This document shows positions 6,756 through 14,915 of a stretch of DNA of 64,000 nucleotides, piece by piece (the stretch's first letter is position 1; every line of letters begins with the position of its first letter). Where the stretch lies: NCBI GenBank assembly GCA_035555675.1, contig DATMGH010000023.1, positions 21,282 through 85,281 on the forward strand, written 5' to 3'. Under the pieces are notes generated by a model. It did no database searches. It saw only the letters and a list, made by a program, of their open reading frames with translations, and was not told the origin of the DNA. The DNA comes from Solirubrobacter sp035555675. GTDB lineage: Bacteria > Actinomycetota > Thermoleophilia > Solirubrobacterales > Solirubrobacteraceae. The position numbers and the translations under genes are program-made.

Positions 6756-7544
6756 ATGAGCTCGCAGCGCGAGAAGGCGGAGGAGCTGCGGCGGCTGCAC
6801 GGGGCGCCGGAGCCGCTGGTGCTGGTCAACGTGTGGGACGCGGCGAGTGCGCGCGTGGTCGCGGCGGCGCCGGGCGCGCGGGCGATCGCGACCGCCAGCT
6901 GGGCGATCGCCGCCGCGCACGGCCTGCCGGACGGCGAAGCGCTGTCGCGGGAAGCGATGATCGCGGCGGTCGGCGTGATCGCGCGGGCGGTCGAGCTGCC
7001 GGTGACCGCCGACTTGGAGCGCGGGTACGGGGACGCGCGGCTGACGGTCGAGGCGGCGATCGACGCCGGGGCGGTCGGCTGCAACCTCGAGGACAGCGAT
7101 GGGGCCGGTGGGCTGTGGCCGGCCGAGGAGCACGCGGCGGTCGTCGCCGCGGCGCGCGCGGCGGGCGAGGCCACGGGCGTGCCGGTGGTCATCAACGCGC
7201 GCACCGACGTGTACCTCGCGCCGGACGCGGTGCCGGCCGACGAGCGGCTGGCGGCGGCGATCGAGCGCGGCGAGGCGTACCTGGAGGCGGGCGCGGACTG
7301 CATCTTCGTGCCCGGCGTGCGCGACCTGCCGACGCTGGAAACGCTGGCGCGCGAGCTGGGCGGGCGCGTGAGCGTGCTCTGCGGCGCGGGCGGGCCGACA
7401 CTGGCCGACCTGGCGCAGGCGGGCGTGGCCCGTGTGAGCTACGGCCCCGGCCCGCTCGGCGTGGCACTGGCCGCGCTGTCGCGCGCGGCCGCGGATCTGC
7501 ACGCGGGCGGCGACCCACCCGCGGACCTCGCGTTCCGCCCGTAG
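6756..7544 (+). CDS. Isocitrate lyase / PEP mutase family protein
   Basis: A 262-residue TIM-barrel enzyme of the ICL/phosphonomutase superfamily, which makes or breaks C-C or P-C bonds next to a carboxylate. It shows LVLVNVWDAASARVV, the metal and substrate segment VTADLERGYGD, GAVGCNLEDSDG and INARTDVYL, all in family order. The catalytic cysteine loop of true isocitrate lyases (KKCGH) is absent, which argues against glyoxylate-cycle isocitrate lyase. A 2-methylisocitrate lyase-like, oxaloacetate-hydrolase-like or PEP-mutase-like role remains possible. No phosphonate or methylcitrate genes are nearby, so the substrate is open. Confidence 0.92.
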   Translation: MSSQREKAEELRRLHGAPEPLVLVNVWDAASARVVAAAPGARAIATASWAIAAAHGLPDGEALSREAMIAAVGVIARAVELPVTADLERGYGDARLTVEAAIDAGAVGCNLEDSDGAGGLWPAEEHAAVVAAARAAGEATGVPVVINARTDVYLAPDAVPADERLAAAIERGEAYLEAGADCIFVPGVRDLPTLETLARELGGRVSVLCGAGGPTLADLAQAGVARVSYGPGPLGVALAALSRAAADLHAGGDPPADLAFRP

Positions 7545-7598
7545 GAGAGCACACGCCGGGGTGCCGCCGGCCGCACGGCGTAGCGGGGGCGGCCGGGC

Positions 7599-8150
7599 TC
7601 AGCCCGCCGCGACGATCAGGGCCCGCGTGCTCACCGGGCCCGTTCGCCGCATGCGGTGCGGGGTCGACGCGTCGAAGCGCAGCGCGTCGCCCTCCGACAG
7701 CGCGTGGACGGTGTCCTGCAGCTCGACCTCGATCGCGCCGCGCGCGACGTAGATCGCGATCTCGCCGCTGTCGACGTCGCGCTCGCGCGGCCAGCGGCGG
7801 CTCGGCGCCGTCCACTCGCGCAGCACCGGCACGCCCTCGAACAGCGGCAGCTCGCGCATCCCGCCCTCGCCCGCGGCCCCCTCGTCGCGGCGGATGACCG
7901 CGACCTCGTCACCCTCGCGCGGCGGCGACCAGAGCCGCGCGACCGGGACGTCCAGCGCCGCCGCCAGCCGCTCGACCGAGCCGAGGCTCGGGCGGGCGAG
8001 CCCGCGCTCGACCTGGCTCAAGAAGGGATGCGAGAGCCCGGCCCGGCTGCCGAGGACCTTGAGGGTCAGCTTGCGCTCGCGCCGCAACGCGCGGAGCCGG
8101 GCGCCGAAATCCGTTTCGACGCGTCGATGGGGACCACTACCACTAAACAC
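7599..8150 (-). CDS. XRE-family regulator with C-terminal cupin domain
   Basis: A 183-residue regulator. Residues about 16-70 are a lambda-repressor-like HTH (LRALRRERKLTLKVLGSRAG, SHPFLSQVERGLARPSLGSV). Residues about 100-183 are a small cupin barrel (GEIAIYVARGAIEVELQDTV, LSEGDALRFDASTPHRMR), usual for sensors of small metabolites in amino-acid and polyamine catabolism. The GTG start follows TAGTCT by 8 nt with no Shine-Dalgarno, matching the leaderless pattern. The inverted repeat GTCT-TTC-AGAC (8152-8162) overlaps that hexamer and is a likely autoregulatory operator. It is convergent with the PEP-mutase-like gene. Confidence 0.92.
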   Translation of the reverse strand: MFSGSGPHRRVETDFGARLRALRRERKLTLKVLGSRAGLSHPFLSQVERGLARPSLGSVERLAAALDVPVARLWSPPREGDEVAVIRRDEGAAGEGGMRELPLFEGVPVLREWTAPSRRWPRERDVDSGEIAIYVARGAIEVELQDTVHALSEGDALRFDASTPHRMRRTGPVSTRALIVAAG

Positions 8151-8151
8151 C

Positions 8152-8164
8152 GTCTTTCAGACTA
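8152..8164 (-). promoter_or_regulatory. Promoter and probable operator of the XRE-cupin gene
   Basis: On the minus strand TAGTCT (8164-8159) precedes the GTG start by 8 nt. The palindrome GTCTTTCAGAC (8152-8162) overlaps it, so binding there would block transcription. Confidence 0.45.
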
Positions 8165-8225
8165 ACGAGGCAGACGCACGGAATCGACGTGGCGCCGGGC
8201 GAACTGTCCGTGCGGCCAGGGCCGC

Positions 8226-8735
8226 TCAGGCGGCGCGGATCAGCGGCGCGCAGGCGCCGCCCAACGCCCGCGCAGCGAGCCCGTCCACCGTCCCGGAATA
8301 GCGCACGCGCCCCGCCGCCAGCACGGTCACGGTGGCGGCCGCGCCGGCCAGCGACTCGAGCCGGCGGGCGGACCAGAGCACGGTCCCGCCGTGAGCGACG
8401 AAGCGGCCGGCCAGCGCGCGCGTGGTCGCCACCGTCTGCGGGTCGAACCCGGGCGCGGGCTCGTCGATCAGCAGCAGGTCGGGCCGGCTCGCGATCGCGC
8501 GCGCCAGGACGAGCCCGCCGGCCTCCACGGTCAGGACCCGATCGGGCGCGTGCAGCGAGCCCGCGGTCGGTGCCAGCTCCCCCGCGAGCACGCGCAGCAG
8601 CGTCGTCTTGCCCGCCCAGCGCGGCCCGAGCAGCCCGTGCAGGCGCCCCGGGGCGAGCGCGAGCGTCACACCGTCGAGCGTCGCGCGCGGCCCCGACCGC
8701 TGCACGATCGAAGTCAACTCGATCCAGGGGGCCAT
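8226..8735 (-). CDS. Degenerate short ABC-transporter ATPase-like protein
   Basis: A 169-residue protein with an ABC ATPase outline: an N-terminal strand region (LDGVTLALAPGRLHGLLGP), Walker A GPRWAGKTTLL (normally GPNGAGKT), Walker B LLLIDEP, a D-loop-like GFDPQTV and a late VLWSARRLESL in place of the H-loop. The helical subdomain is almost entirely missing. The signature is degenerate: VEAGGLVLARAIASRPD where LSGGQ precedes LALARAL in working proteins. No permease gene is adjacent. It may be a decaying pseudo-enzyme or a regulatory P-loop protein. ATG 8735 is used; further in-frame ATGs lie slightly upstream. Confidence 0.62.
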   Translation of the reverse strand: MAPWIELTSIVQRSGPRATLDGVTLALAPGRLHGLLGPRWAGKTTLLRVLAGELAPTAGSLHAPDRVLTVEAGGLVLARAIASRPDLLLIDEPAPGFDPQTVATTRALAGRFVAHGGTVLWSARRLESLAGAAATVTVLAAGRVRYSGTVDGLAARALGGACAPLIRAA

Positions 8736-8783
8736 AAAACGGATCATCTGCCTCTGCATCGACACGCGCACTCGACCAACGGC

Positions 8784-8789
8784 TAGGGT
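8784..8789 (+). promoter_or_regulatory. -10 hexamer TAGGGT of a leaderless gene
   Basis: TAGGGT ends 7 nt before ATG 8797 with no Shine-Dalgarno, as for many genes in this window. Confidence 0.5.
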
Positions 8790-8796
8790 CGGACGA

Positions 8797-10002
8797 ATGG
8801 TGGATATCGACCTCGACGCGCTGGCGCGCGACGCCGCCGACCTCGTCCGCGTCCCGAGCGTGACCGGCGACGAGCACGCCGCGCTGGCGCTCGTGGCCGA
8901 GCGCGCCCAGGCGGCGGGCCTGGAGGCCGAGCTCACCCGCCACGACCTGGCGGCGCTGCGCGCCGACCCCGGCCACCCGGGGGAGGAGGCACCGCGCACC
9001 GAGCTGTGGGGCGTCACCGCCACGCTGCCGGGCACCAAGCCCGGGCGCGTGTGCGTCAACGGCCACGTCGACGTCGTCGGTCCCGGCACCGAGCCCTGGC
9101 CGCGCGACCCGTTCTCCGGCACGATCGAGGACGGGCGCCTGTACGGGCGCGGCGCGGTCGACATGAAGGGCGCCGTCATCGCGGCGCTGCACGCGCTCGC
9201 GGCGCTCAAGCGCGCGGGAACGCCCACGCCCGAGGTCGTCCTGCAGGCCGTCGCGTCCGAGGAGGACGGCGGGCTCGGGACGTTCGCGGCGCTCGAGCGC
9301 GACGCCGCGTTCGACGCCGCGCTGCTGCCCGAGCCGACCGGCCTGCGCGTGGTCTGCGCCCAGGCCGGCGCGCTGACGTTCCGGGGCGTGATCCGCGGGC
9401 GCTCGGCGCACGCCGCCGAACGGCTGGCGGGCTGCTCGGCGATCGACCGTTACGTGCGCGTGCACCTCGCGTTCGCCGAGCACGAGCGCGTGCTCAACGA
9501 CAACGTCGCGCACCCGCTGATGCGCGCGCTGGAGCTGCCCTACCCGCTGCTCGTCGGCCGCATCAACGGCGGCGAGTGGTCGAGCCAGGTGCCCGACCGG
9601 GTCGAGTTCGAGGGCCGCGTCGGGGTGCCGGTGGGCACATCGCCGGACGCGGCGCGGGCCACGCTGCAGGCGGTCGTCGACCGCGCGCTCGACGACGGCG
9701 AGGCGCCCTGCGAGCTGACGTGGGAGGGCGGCGCGTTCGCCCCCGGCGAGACCGCGCCCGAGGACCCGTGGGTGGAGACCGTGCGCGCCGCGCTGGCCGC
9801 CGAGACCGGCAGCGCGCCGCTGGCCGGCGTGCCCTGGGGCGCGGACATGCGCCTGTTCACCGCCCGCGGCATCCCCGCGGTGATGGTCGGGACGACCGGC
9901 ATCGAGCGCGCCCACGCGGTCGACGAGTGGGCGTCGCTGGACGAGCTGGCGACCGTCGCGCGGACGATCGCCCGCGCGGTCGCGACCTGGGCGCCCGCGT
10001 AG
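8797..10002 (+). CDS. M20-family metallopeptidase / ArgE-DapE-type deacylase
   Basis: A 401-residue cytoplasmic di-zinc amidohydrolase. The metal ligands and catalytic residues are visible in order: NGHVDVVGPG (His, Asp), GRLYGRGAVDMKGAVIAALH (bridging Asp), ASEEDGGLG (general-base Glu and ligand), LLPEPTGLRVVCAQAG (ligand) and a late GIERAHAVDEWASLDEL (final His ligand). The dimerisation/lid domain lies between (about residues 185-300; FRGVIRGRSAHAAERLAGCS). Substrates in the family are N-acyl amino acids or peptides; succinyl-diaminopimelate or acetylornithine cannot be told apart here. The start follows a well-spaced -10 hexamer. Confidence 0.93.
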   Translation: MVDIDLDALARDAADLVRVPSVTGDEHAALALVAERAQAAGLEAELTRHDLAALRADPGHPGEEAPRTELWGVTATLPGTKPGRVCVNGHVDVVGPGTEPWPRDPFSGTIEDGRLYGRGAVDMKGAVIAALHALAALKRAGTPTPEVVLQAVASEEDGGLGTFAALERDAAFDAALLPEPTGLRVVCAQAGALTFRGVIRGRSAHAAERLAGCSAIDRYVRVHLAFAEHERVLNDNVAHPLMRALELPYPLLVGRINGGEWSSQVPDRVEFEGRVGVPVGTSPDAARATLQAVVDRALDDGEAPCELTWEGGAFAPGETAPEDPWVETVRAALAAETGSAPLAGVPWGADMRLFTARGIPAVMVGTTGIERAHAVDEWASLDELATVARTIARAVATWAPA

Positions 10003-10134
10003 GGCGGGGCGGCGAGTCGCGCGCGGGGGCGGCGAGCCGCGCGGCGGGGGGCGAGCCGCGCGCGGGCGGCGAGCCGCGCGGCGGAGGCGCCGGGGCGGCG
10101 AGCCGCGCCGCCGAGCGGCGCGGCCCGACGACCG
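10003..10134. repeat. GC-rich direct repeats of GGCGAGCCGCGC
   Basis: Five copies of GGCGAG(C/T)CGCGC begin at 10011, 10031, 10050, 10068 and 10097, separated by G-rich spacers. Each unit can fold (CGGC GAG CCG), so the stretch may act as a structured 3' region between the convergent M20 and pepF genes. I see no gene in it. Confidence 0.6.
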
Positions 10135-11952
10135 TCAGACCCGCCCGGTGTCCCGCGCCGCGGCCTCGGCGGCGTCCAGCTTGCGCTCCACGAGGTCGAG
10201 CCCGCGATCCCAGAAGCCCGGGTCGGCGAGGTCGACGCCGACGATCGCGCCCAGCTCCTCCGGCGACCGCGAGCCGCCCGCGCGCAGCAGGTCCAGGTAC
10301 GACGAGGCGAACGCCGGTCCCTCCTCCTCGTAGCGCCCGTACACCGCCAGCGCCAGCAGCTGCCCGTAGGCGTACGCGTACACGTAGCCCGGCGACGCGA
10401 TGAAGTGGGGCACGTAGGACCACCAGGACCGGTAGCCCTCGGTCACCTCGACCGCGTCGCCCAGCAGCTCTTCCTGCGACTGCGCCCACAGCCCGCCGAA
10501 GCGGTCGACGGACAGCTCGCCCTCGTCGCGCCGGGCCGTGTGCACCAGGTCCTCGAAGCGGTTCATCGCCACCTGCCGGAAGACCGTCGCGATCGACCCC
10601 TCGATCGACTCGGCCAGCAGCGACAGCCGCGACTCGGCCGACGGCGCCGCGTCCAGCAGCCGCCCGAACACCAGCGTCTCGCCGAACACCGACGCGGTCT
10701 CGGCCAGCGTCAGCGGCGTCGCCATGTGGAAGACGCCCTGCCGCGACCCGAGCGCCGCGTGCACGCCGTGCCCGAGCTCGTGCGCGAGCGTCAGCACGTC
10801 GCGCCGCAGGTACGTGTAGTTGAGCATCACGTACGGGTGCACGCTCGGCACCCCGTAGGAGCAGAACGCGCCGCCGCGCTTGCCCGGCCGCACGGGCCCG
10901 TCGATCCAGCGCTCGTCGAAGAAGCGTCCCGCCAGCGCGCCCAGCTCGTCGCTGAAGGACGAGTACGCGTCGAGCACGAGCGCCTTCGCCTCTGGCCACG
11001 CGACCTTCTCCTCGTCGGACGTGACCGCGGCCATGCGGTCGTAGTCCGCGAGCCGGTCGATGCCGAGCAGCTGCGCCTTCAGCCGGTACCAGCGGCGCGG
11101 CAGCTCGTAGCGGGAACGGACGGCCTCGACCAGCGCCTGCACGGACTCGTCGGACGCTTCGTTGGACAGGTTGCGCGACGCCAGCCAGTGCGGGTAGGCC
11201 CGCAGCCGGTCGTCGGTCATCTTGTCCGCCAGCAGCGTGTTGAACGTGTACGCGCGCGTGCGCAGGCCGGGCGCGAGCGCCTCGGTCACGCACTCGGCGG
11301 TGGTCCGCCGCACGGAGCGATCTCCGTCGAACAGCCGCGACAGCGCGATCTCGAGCGCCACCGGCTCCGGCGCGTCCGGCAGCGCCACCGTGATCGCCGC
11401 GGTCTGCTCCTCGAACAGCCGCACCCACGCCGAGCGCCCCGAGAGCGCCTTCTCGGTGAGGATCCGCTCCTCCGGCTCGCTCAGCAGGTGCGGCCGGTAG
11501 CGGCGCGCGGTGGCGAGGTGGTGGCGCGCGAAGTCGAGCCCCTCGGTCTCGAGCAGCCGCTCGGCGGTGGCGTCGTCGAGCGCCGCCCACTCGAGGTGGA
11601 AGAACAGCAGCGAGGTCTCGATCGCCGTGCCCTTCTCCTCGACGCGCTGCAGCAGCGCGCCGCGCGCCGGGTCGGCCGTGTCGATCGAGAACGACAGGTG
11701 CGCGTAGGTGCCCGCGCGGCCGGCGATCTCCTCGATCTCGGCCAGCTCGCGCATCGCCGCGATCAGCCCGTCGCCGTCGAGCGCGGCGACCTTACCGGCG
11801 TACGCGGCCGCGAACGCCTCGGCGCGCTCCAGCGCGGCGGCGAGCAGCGCGTCCACGGCGGCCTGGGGATCGTCCCCGGCGCCGTCAAGCAGGTGAGAGA
11901 GGTCCCACGCGACCTCTTGCAGGTCCGGATCCGTGACGGTCTCGGGGGTCAT
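10135..11952 (-). CDS. pepF: M3-family oligoendopeptidase F
   Basis: A 605-residue zinc metalloendopeptidase that degrades oligopeptides in the cytoplasm. The zinc site is LTLAHELGHGVHAALG (HEXXH), with the downstream glutamate ligand in MATPLTLAETASVFGETLVF. The N-terminal part (DLSHLLDGAGDDPQAAVDAL) and the C-terminal FIASPGYVYAYAYGQLLALA are the usual PepF ends, so the gene is complete. The ATG is preceded by TAGCCT at exactly 7 nt on its own strand with no Shine-Dalgarno. That hexamer overlaps the final codons of the upstream tetR gene, so pepF probably has its own leaderless promoter although it is only 10 bp from tetR. Confidence 0.96.
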   Translation of the reverse strand: MTPETVTDPDLQEVAWDLSHLLDGAGDDPQAAVDALLAAALERAEAFAAAYAGKVAALDGDGLIAAMRELAEIEEIAGRAGTYAHLSFSIDTADPARGALLQRVEEKGTAIETSLLFFHLEWAALDDATAERLLETEGLDFARHHLATARRYRPHLLSEPEERILTEKALSGRSAWVRLFEEQTAAITVALPDAPEPVALEIALSRLFDGDRSVRRTTAECVTEALAPGLRTRAYTFNTLLADKMTDDRLRAYPHWLASRNLSNEASDESVQALVEAVRSRYELPRRWYRLKAQLLGIDRLADYDRMAAVTSDEEKVAWPEAKALVLDAYSSFSDELGALAGRFFDERWIDGPVRPGKRGGAFCSYGVPSVHPYVMLNYTYLRRDVLTLAHELGHGVHAALGSRQGVFHMATPLTLAETASVFGETLVFGRLLDAAPSAESRLSLLAESIEGSIATVFRQVAMNRFEDLVHTARRDEGELSVDRFGGLWAQSQEELLGDAVEVTEGYRSWWSYVPHFIASPGYVYAYAYGQLLALAVYGRYEEEGPAFASSYLDLLRAGGSRSPEELGAIVGVDLADPGFWDRGLDLVERKLDAAEAAARDTGRV

Positions 11953-11962
11953 GCCCCAAAGG

Positions 11963-12556
11963 CTACGAAGGCAGCGGCGCGGAAGCGCCGGAGGCGCGCA
12001 GACCGTCGATCAGGATCGCGGCGTGGCGCCGCCACGCCTGCGGGCACTCATGGGTCTTGCGCGCGCCGATGCCGATCCCGCACATGATCATCGGGATGTC
12101 GTCGAGCACGAGGTCGGACCGCAGCTGCCCGGCCGTCTGGGCGCGCCGCATCAGCTCGCCGTAGACGTCGTAGAGCTCCTTCAGCAGCGGCTCGGGCACG
12201 GGCATCGGCCCGGTCAGCTCGCCGACGATCTCCGAGAACGAGCGGTCCGACGCGGTCAGCTCCGCGCCCGCCATCAGCGCGCCCGTGAAGCCGTCCCACG
12301 GATCGGGGGCCTCGAGCGCCTCGCGCCCGGCCGCGAGGATGCGTTCGAAGCGGTCGGTCGCGAGCGCCTCGACCAGCGCCTCCTTGGTCGGGAAGTGGCG
12401 GTAGACGGTGCCGACGCCCACGCCTGCGCGGCGCGCCACGTCGTCCATCTGCGCGTCGTGCCCGCGCTCGGCGAACGCGACCTGCGCCGCCTTCAGGACC
12501 CGCTCGCGGTTGCGCCGCGCGTCGGCTCGGAGAGGGCGGCGGGCAAGCGTGTCCAT
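11963..12556 (-). CDS. TetR-family repressor of the adjacent MFS exporter
   Basis: A 197-residue regulator with the N-terminal HTH RRNRERVLKAAQVAFAERGH, MDDVARRAGVGVGTVYRHFP and TKEALVEALA, followed by a helical ligand-binding domain (about 65-190). The first in-frame ATG that gives the normal short N-terminus was chosen (MDTLARRPLRADARRNRE). It is preceded at 6 nt by TACCCT and, 17 bp further, by TTGACG. That promoter sits inside the palindromic operator shared with the divergent exporter gene, so autoregulation and repression of the exporter are expected. The ligand is probably a substrate of the pump. Confidence 0.94.
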   Translation of the reverse strand: MDTLARRPLRADARRNRERVLKAAQVAFAERGHDAQMDDVARRAGVGVGTVYRHFPTKEALVEALATDRFERILAAGREALEAPDPWDGFTGALMAGAELTASDRSFSEIVGELTGPMPVPEPLLKELYDVYGELMRRAQTAGQLRSDLVLDDIPMIMCGIGIGARKTHECPQAWRRHAAILIDGLRASGASAPLPS

Positions 12557-12562
12557 GTACCG

Positions 12563-12608
12563 AGGGTATTGCTTGACAAACGGAACGTCAATTCCGTATC
12601 GTTCAAGC
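12563..12608. promoter_or_regulatory. Overlapping divergent promoters and TetR operator
   Basis: Nested inverted repeats: GCTTGA (12571-12576) with TCAAGC (12603-12608), and ACGGAA (12580-12585) with TTCCGT (12592-12597). Rightward promoter: TTGACA (12573-12578), 18 bp, TATCGT (12597-12602). Leftward promoter: TTGACG (12591-12586), 17 bp, TACCCT (12568-12563). The operator covers the -35 of both. Confidence 0.75.
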
Positions 12609-12654
12609 AGAACCGGAACTCCACTTCCTCTTCCTCCCCAGGGGTCACTTTCCA

Positions 12655-14094
12655 ATGTCTCACACCCAAGAGCGCAAATGGCTCGCGCTAGCACTACTCG
12701 CGCTGGCCCAATTCGTGGTCGTCCTGGACGCCTCGATCGTCAATGTCGCGCTGCCGTCGATCGGCACGGCGCTGCACTTCAACCAGGACGACCTGTCGTG
12801 GGTGGTCAACGCCTACACGCTCACGTTCGGCGGCTTCCTGCTGCTGGGCGGGCGCATGGCGGACCTGCTCGGCCGCCGCCGGCTGTTCGTCGCCGGCCTG
12901 ATCCTGTTCGCCGGTGCATCGCTGGCCGGCGGCCTCGCGCAGAGCGACGTCTGGCTGATCGCCGCGCGCGCGGTTCAGGGCCTCGGCGCGGCGCTGCTCT
13001 CCCCGGCCGCGCTCTCGCTGGTCACGGTGATCTTCAAGGAGGGCTCCGAGCGCAACAAGGCGATGGGCGTCTGGGGTGCGGTCGCCGGCTCCGGCGGCGC
13101 CGCCGGCGTGCTGCTGGGCGGCATGCTGACCGAATGGGCCGGCTGGGAGTGGGTGCTGTTCGTCAACGTGCCGGTCGGCTTGGCGGCGGCGTTCTTCGCC
13201 GCGCGCATCCTGCCCGAGTCGCGCGTCGAGGGCTCCCGCCACTTCGACGTCGCCGGCGCGGTCACGGTGACCGCGGGCCTGTCGCTGCTCGTCTACGCGC
13301 TGGTCGACGCCAACTCGGCCGGCTGGGGCTCGACGCAGACGATCGTGCTGCTGGCGATCGCGGCGGCGCTGATCGGCACGTTCGTGGTGATCGAGCGCCT
13401 GAGCCAGGCGCCGCTGGTGCCGTTCCCCGGGATCTTCCGGATCCGCTCGATCACCGGCATCAACGTCACCGCGGTGCTGATCGCGATGGCGCTGTTCTCG
13501 ACGTTCTTCTTCATCTCGCTCTACATGCAGCAGGTGCTCGGCTACGACGCGCTCGAAGCCGGCGTCGCCTACCTGCCGCTGGCCGTCGGGATCATCGTCT
13601 CGGCCGGCCTGGCGTCCGGGCTGGTGACGCGCTTCGGCGTCAAGCCCGCGCTCGTGTCCGGGCTGGCGCTGGTCGCGATCGGGCTCTACTGGTTCGCCCA
13701 GATCTCGCCGAACGGCACCTACGTCGGCGACATCCTGTTCCCGGCGCTGATCTTCGCGCTCGGGCTCGGGTTCGCGTTCGTGCCGATGATGGTGGCCGCC
13801 TCGGCCGGCGTCGAGCCGCACGAGGCGGGCCTGGCGTCCGGCCTGATCAACACGTCCCAGCAGGTCGGCGGCGCGCTCGGGCTGGCGGTGCTGGTCGCGA
13901 TCGCGAACGCGCGCACGGACTCGCTGGCCGAGGCCGGGAGCCGCATGCCGGTCGCGCTGACCGAGGGCTTTCAGGCGGCGCTGACCGTGGGCGCTGGAGT
14001 CGCGATCGCCGGCGCGCTGCTCGCGCTGCTGCTGGTCGGCAACGTCAAGAGCGAGGCGGACGTCGACGGCGAGCTGGTGCCGGTCACGTCGTAG
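12655..14094 (+). CDS. MFS multidrug exporter, DHA2 (EmrB/QacA, 14-TM) family
   Basis: A 479-residue proton-driven efflux protein of the cytoplasmic membrane. It opens WLALALLALAQFVVVLDASI, with the family's VLDASIVNVALPSIG in helix 1. Motif A is GGRMADLLGRRRLFVAG, motif C is the Gly-rich GAVAGSGGAAGVLLGGML, and about 14 hydrophobic segments follow. This class exports hydrophobic drugs, antiseptics or secondary metabolites. It is divergent from the TetR gene with a shared operator, so induction by a pump substrate is likely. Its end overlaps the convergent phosphotransferase gene by 11 nt. Confidence 0.95.
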   Translation: MSHTQERKWLALALLALAQFVVVLDASIVNVALPSIGTALHFNQDDLSWVVNAYTLTFGGFLLLGGRMADLLGRRRLFVAGLILFAGASLAGGLAQSDVWLIAARAVQGLGAALLSPAALSLVTVIFKEGSERNKAMGVWGAVAGSGGAAGVLLGGMLTEWAGWEWVLFVNVPVGLAAAFFAARILPESRVEGSRHFDVAGAVTVTAGLSLLVYALVDANSAGWGSTQTIVLLAIAAALIGTFVVIERLSQAPLVPFPGIFRIRSITGINVTAVLIAMALFSTFFFISLYMQQVLGYDALEAGVAYLPLAVGIIVSAGLASGLVTRFGVKPALVSGLALVAIGLYWFAQISPNGTYVGDILFPALIFALGLGFAFVPMMVAASAGVEPHEAGLASGLINTSQQVGGALGLAVLVAIANARTDSLAEAGSRMPVALTEGFQAALTVGAGVAIAGALLALLLVGNVKSEADVDGELVPVTS

Positions 14095-14896
14095 CCAGCA
14101 GCGCGCGCCAGACCGCGAGCTGCAGCGAGCGCGCCTCGACCCACAGCGCCAGCTCCCCAGGGTCGAGGGCGACGCCGGAGGCGGCCAGGGCCGCCTCCGC
14201 GCGCTCGCCGCCGTCGCGGGTGAGCTTCATGCACGCCGCGTCCCAGCCGAGCGGCCCGAGGCACGTGTCCTCCCAGTCGTTCCAGAGCGGGCCGGCGGGC
14301 GTGTTGATGACGTTGTTGAGGTGCGCGTCGCCGTGCAGGGGCTGAACCGGCGAGCGCAGCGAGCCGAGCGTCGCGTGCAGCTCCTCGATCCGCGCGAGCA
14401 GCTTGGCGGCGGTGACGCCGTCGAGCTGCTCCTCGGCGGCGAGCGTCGCCAGCAGCGCTTCGGCCTCGGTCACGCCGGTCAGGACGGGCAGCGACCCGCT
14501 GTAGGTGTGCAGCACCTCGTGGCAGTAGCGCAGGCCCTCGCCGGCCGCGACCGGGTTCGCCGGCTCGCCGGTGTCCTGCGCGTAGGTCCAGAAGCTCAGG
14601 ACGCGGCCGTCGTACTCGTGCGGGCCGGGTGGGAGCTCGGCGCTGGGCGCCACGACCGGCGCGCCGGCGTCCGCCAGGTGCGCGGCGATCGCGAGCTCCC
14701 GCCGCTGCCAGGCGACGCCCGGCCGCACGCGCGCGATCGTTCCCGCCACGCGCGCGACCACCGGCGCGGGGCGCAGGTGGACGAGCACGTTGAGCTGATC
14801 GCGCAGGATCACCGCGTCGTCGGCGCGCAGTCCGTGGGCGCGCGCGACCGCGACCGCGGCGGCCAGTGCGCCGTGGTCGATCGAGTCGCGCGCCAT
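14084..14896 (-). CDS. Aminoglycoside/choline-kinase-like phosphotransferase
   Basis: A 270-residue protein-kinase-fold small-molecule phosphotransferase (APH family). The catalytic loop is PLHGDAHLNNVINTPAGPLW (Brenner motif HGDxxxxN), followed by the metal-binding NDWEDTCLGPLGWDAA (DxE/D). The N-lobe is short and glycine-poor, and the phosphate-loop lysine is not obvious. Members phosphorylate antibiotics, choline, sugars or thiamine precursors; none can be chosen here. The ATG is preceded by TAACCT at exactly 7 nt, without a Shine-Dalgarno. Proximity to an efflux pump hints at, but does not show, a resistance role. Confidence 0.86.
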   Translation of the reverse strand: MARDSIDHGALAAAVAVARAHGLRADDAVILRDQLNVLVHLRPAPVVARVAGTIARVRPGVAWQRRELAIAAHLADAGAPVVAPSAELPPGPHEYDGRVLSFWTYAQDTGEPANPVAAGEGLRYCHEVLHTYSGSLPVLTGVTEAEALLATLAAEEQLDGVTAAKLLARIEELHATLGSLRSPVQPLHGDAHLNNVINTPAGPLWNDWEDTCLGPLGWDAACMKLTRDGGERAEAALAASGVALDPGELALWVEARSLQLAVWRALLATT

Positions 14897-14915
14897 CCCG
14901 TTCAGGTTAGGAGCG

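Noticed and set aside
6756..7544. True isocitrate lyase (aceA)
   Set aside because: The catalytic cysteine loop KKCGH is missing and the length (262 residues) is far below about 430.
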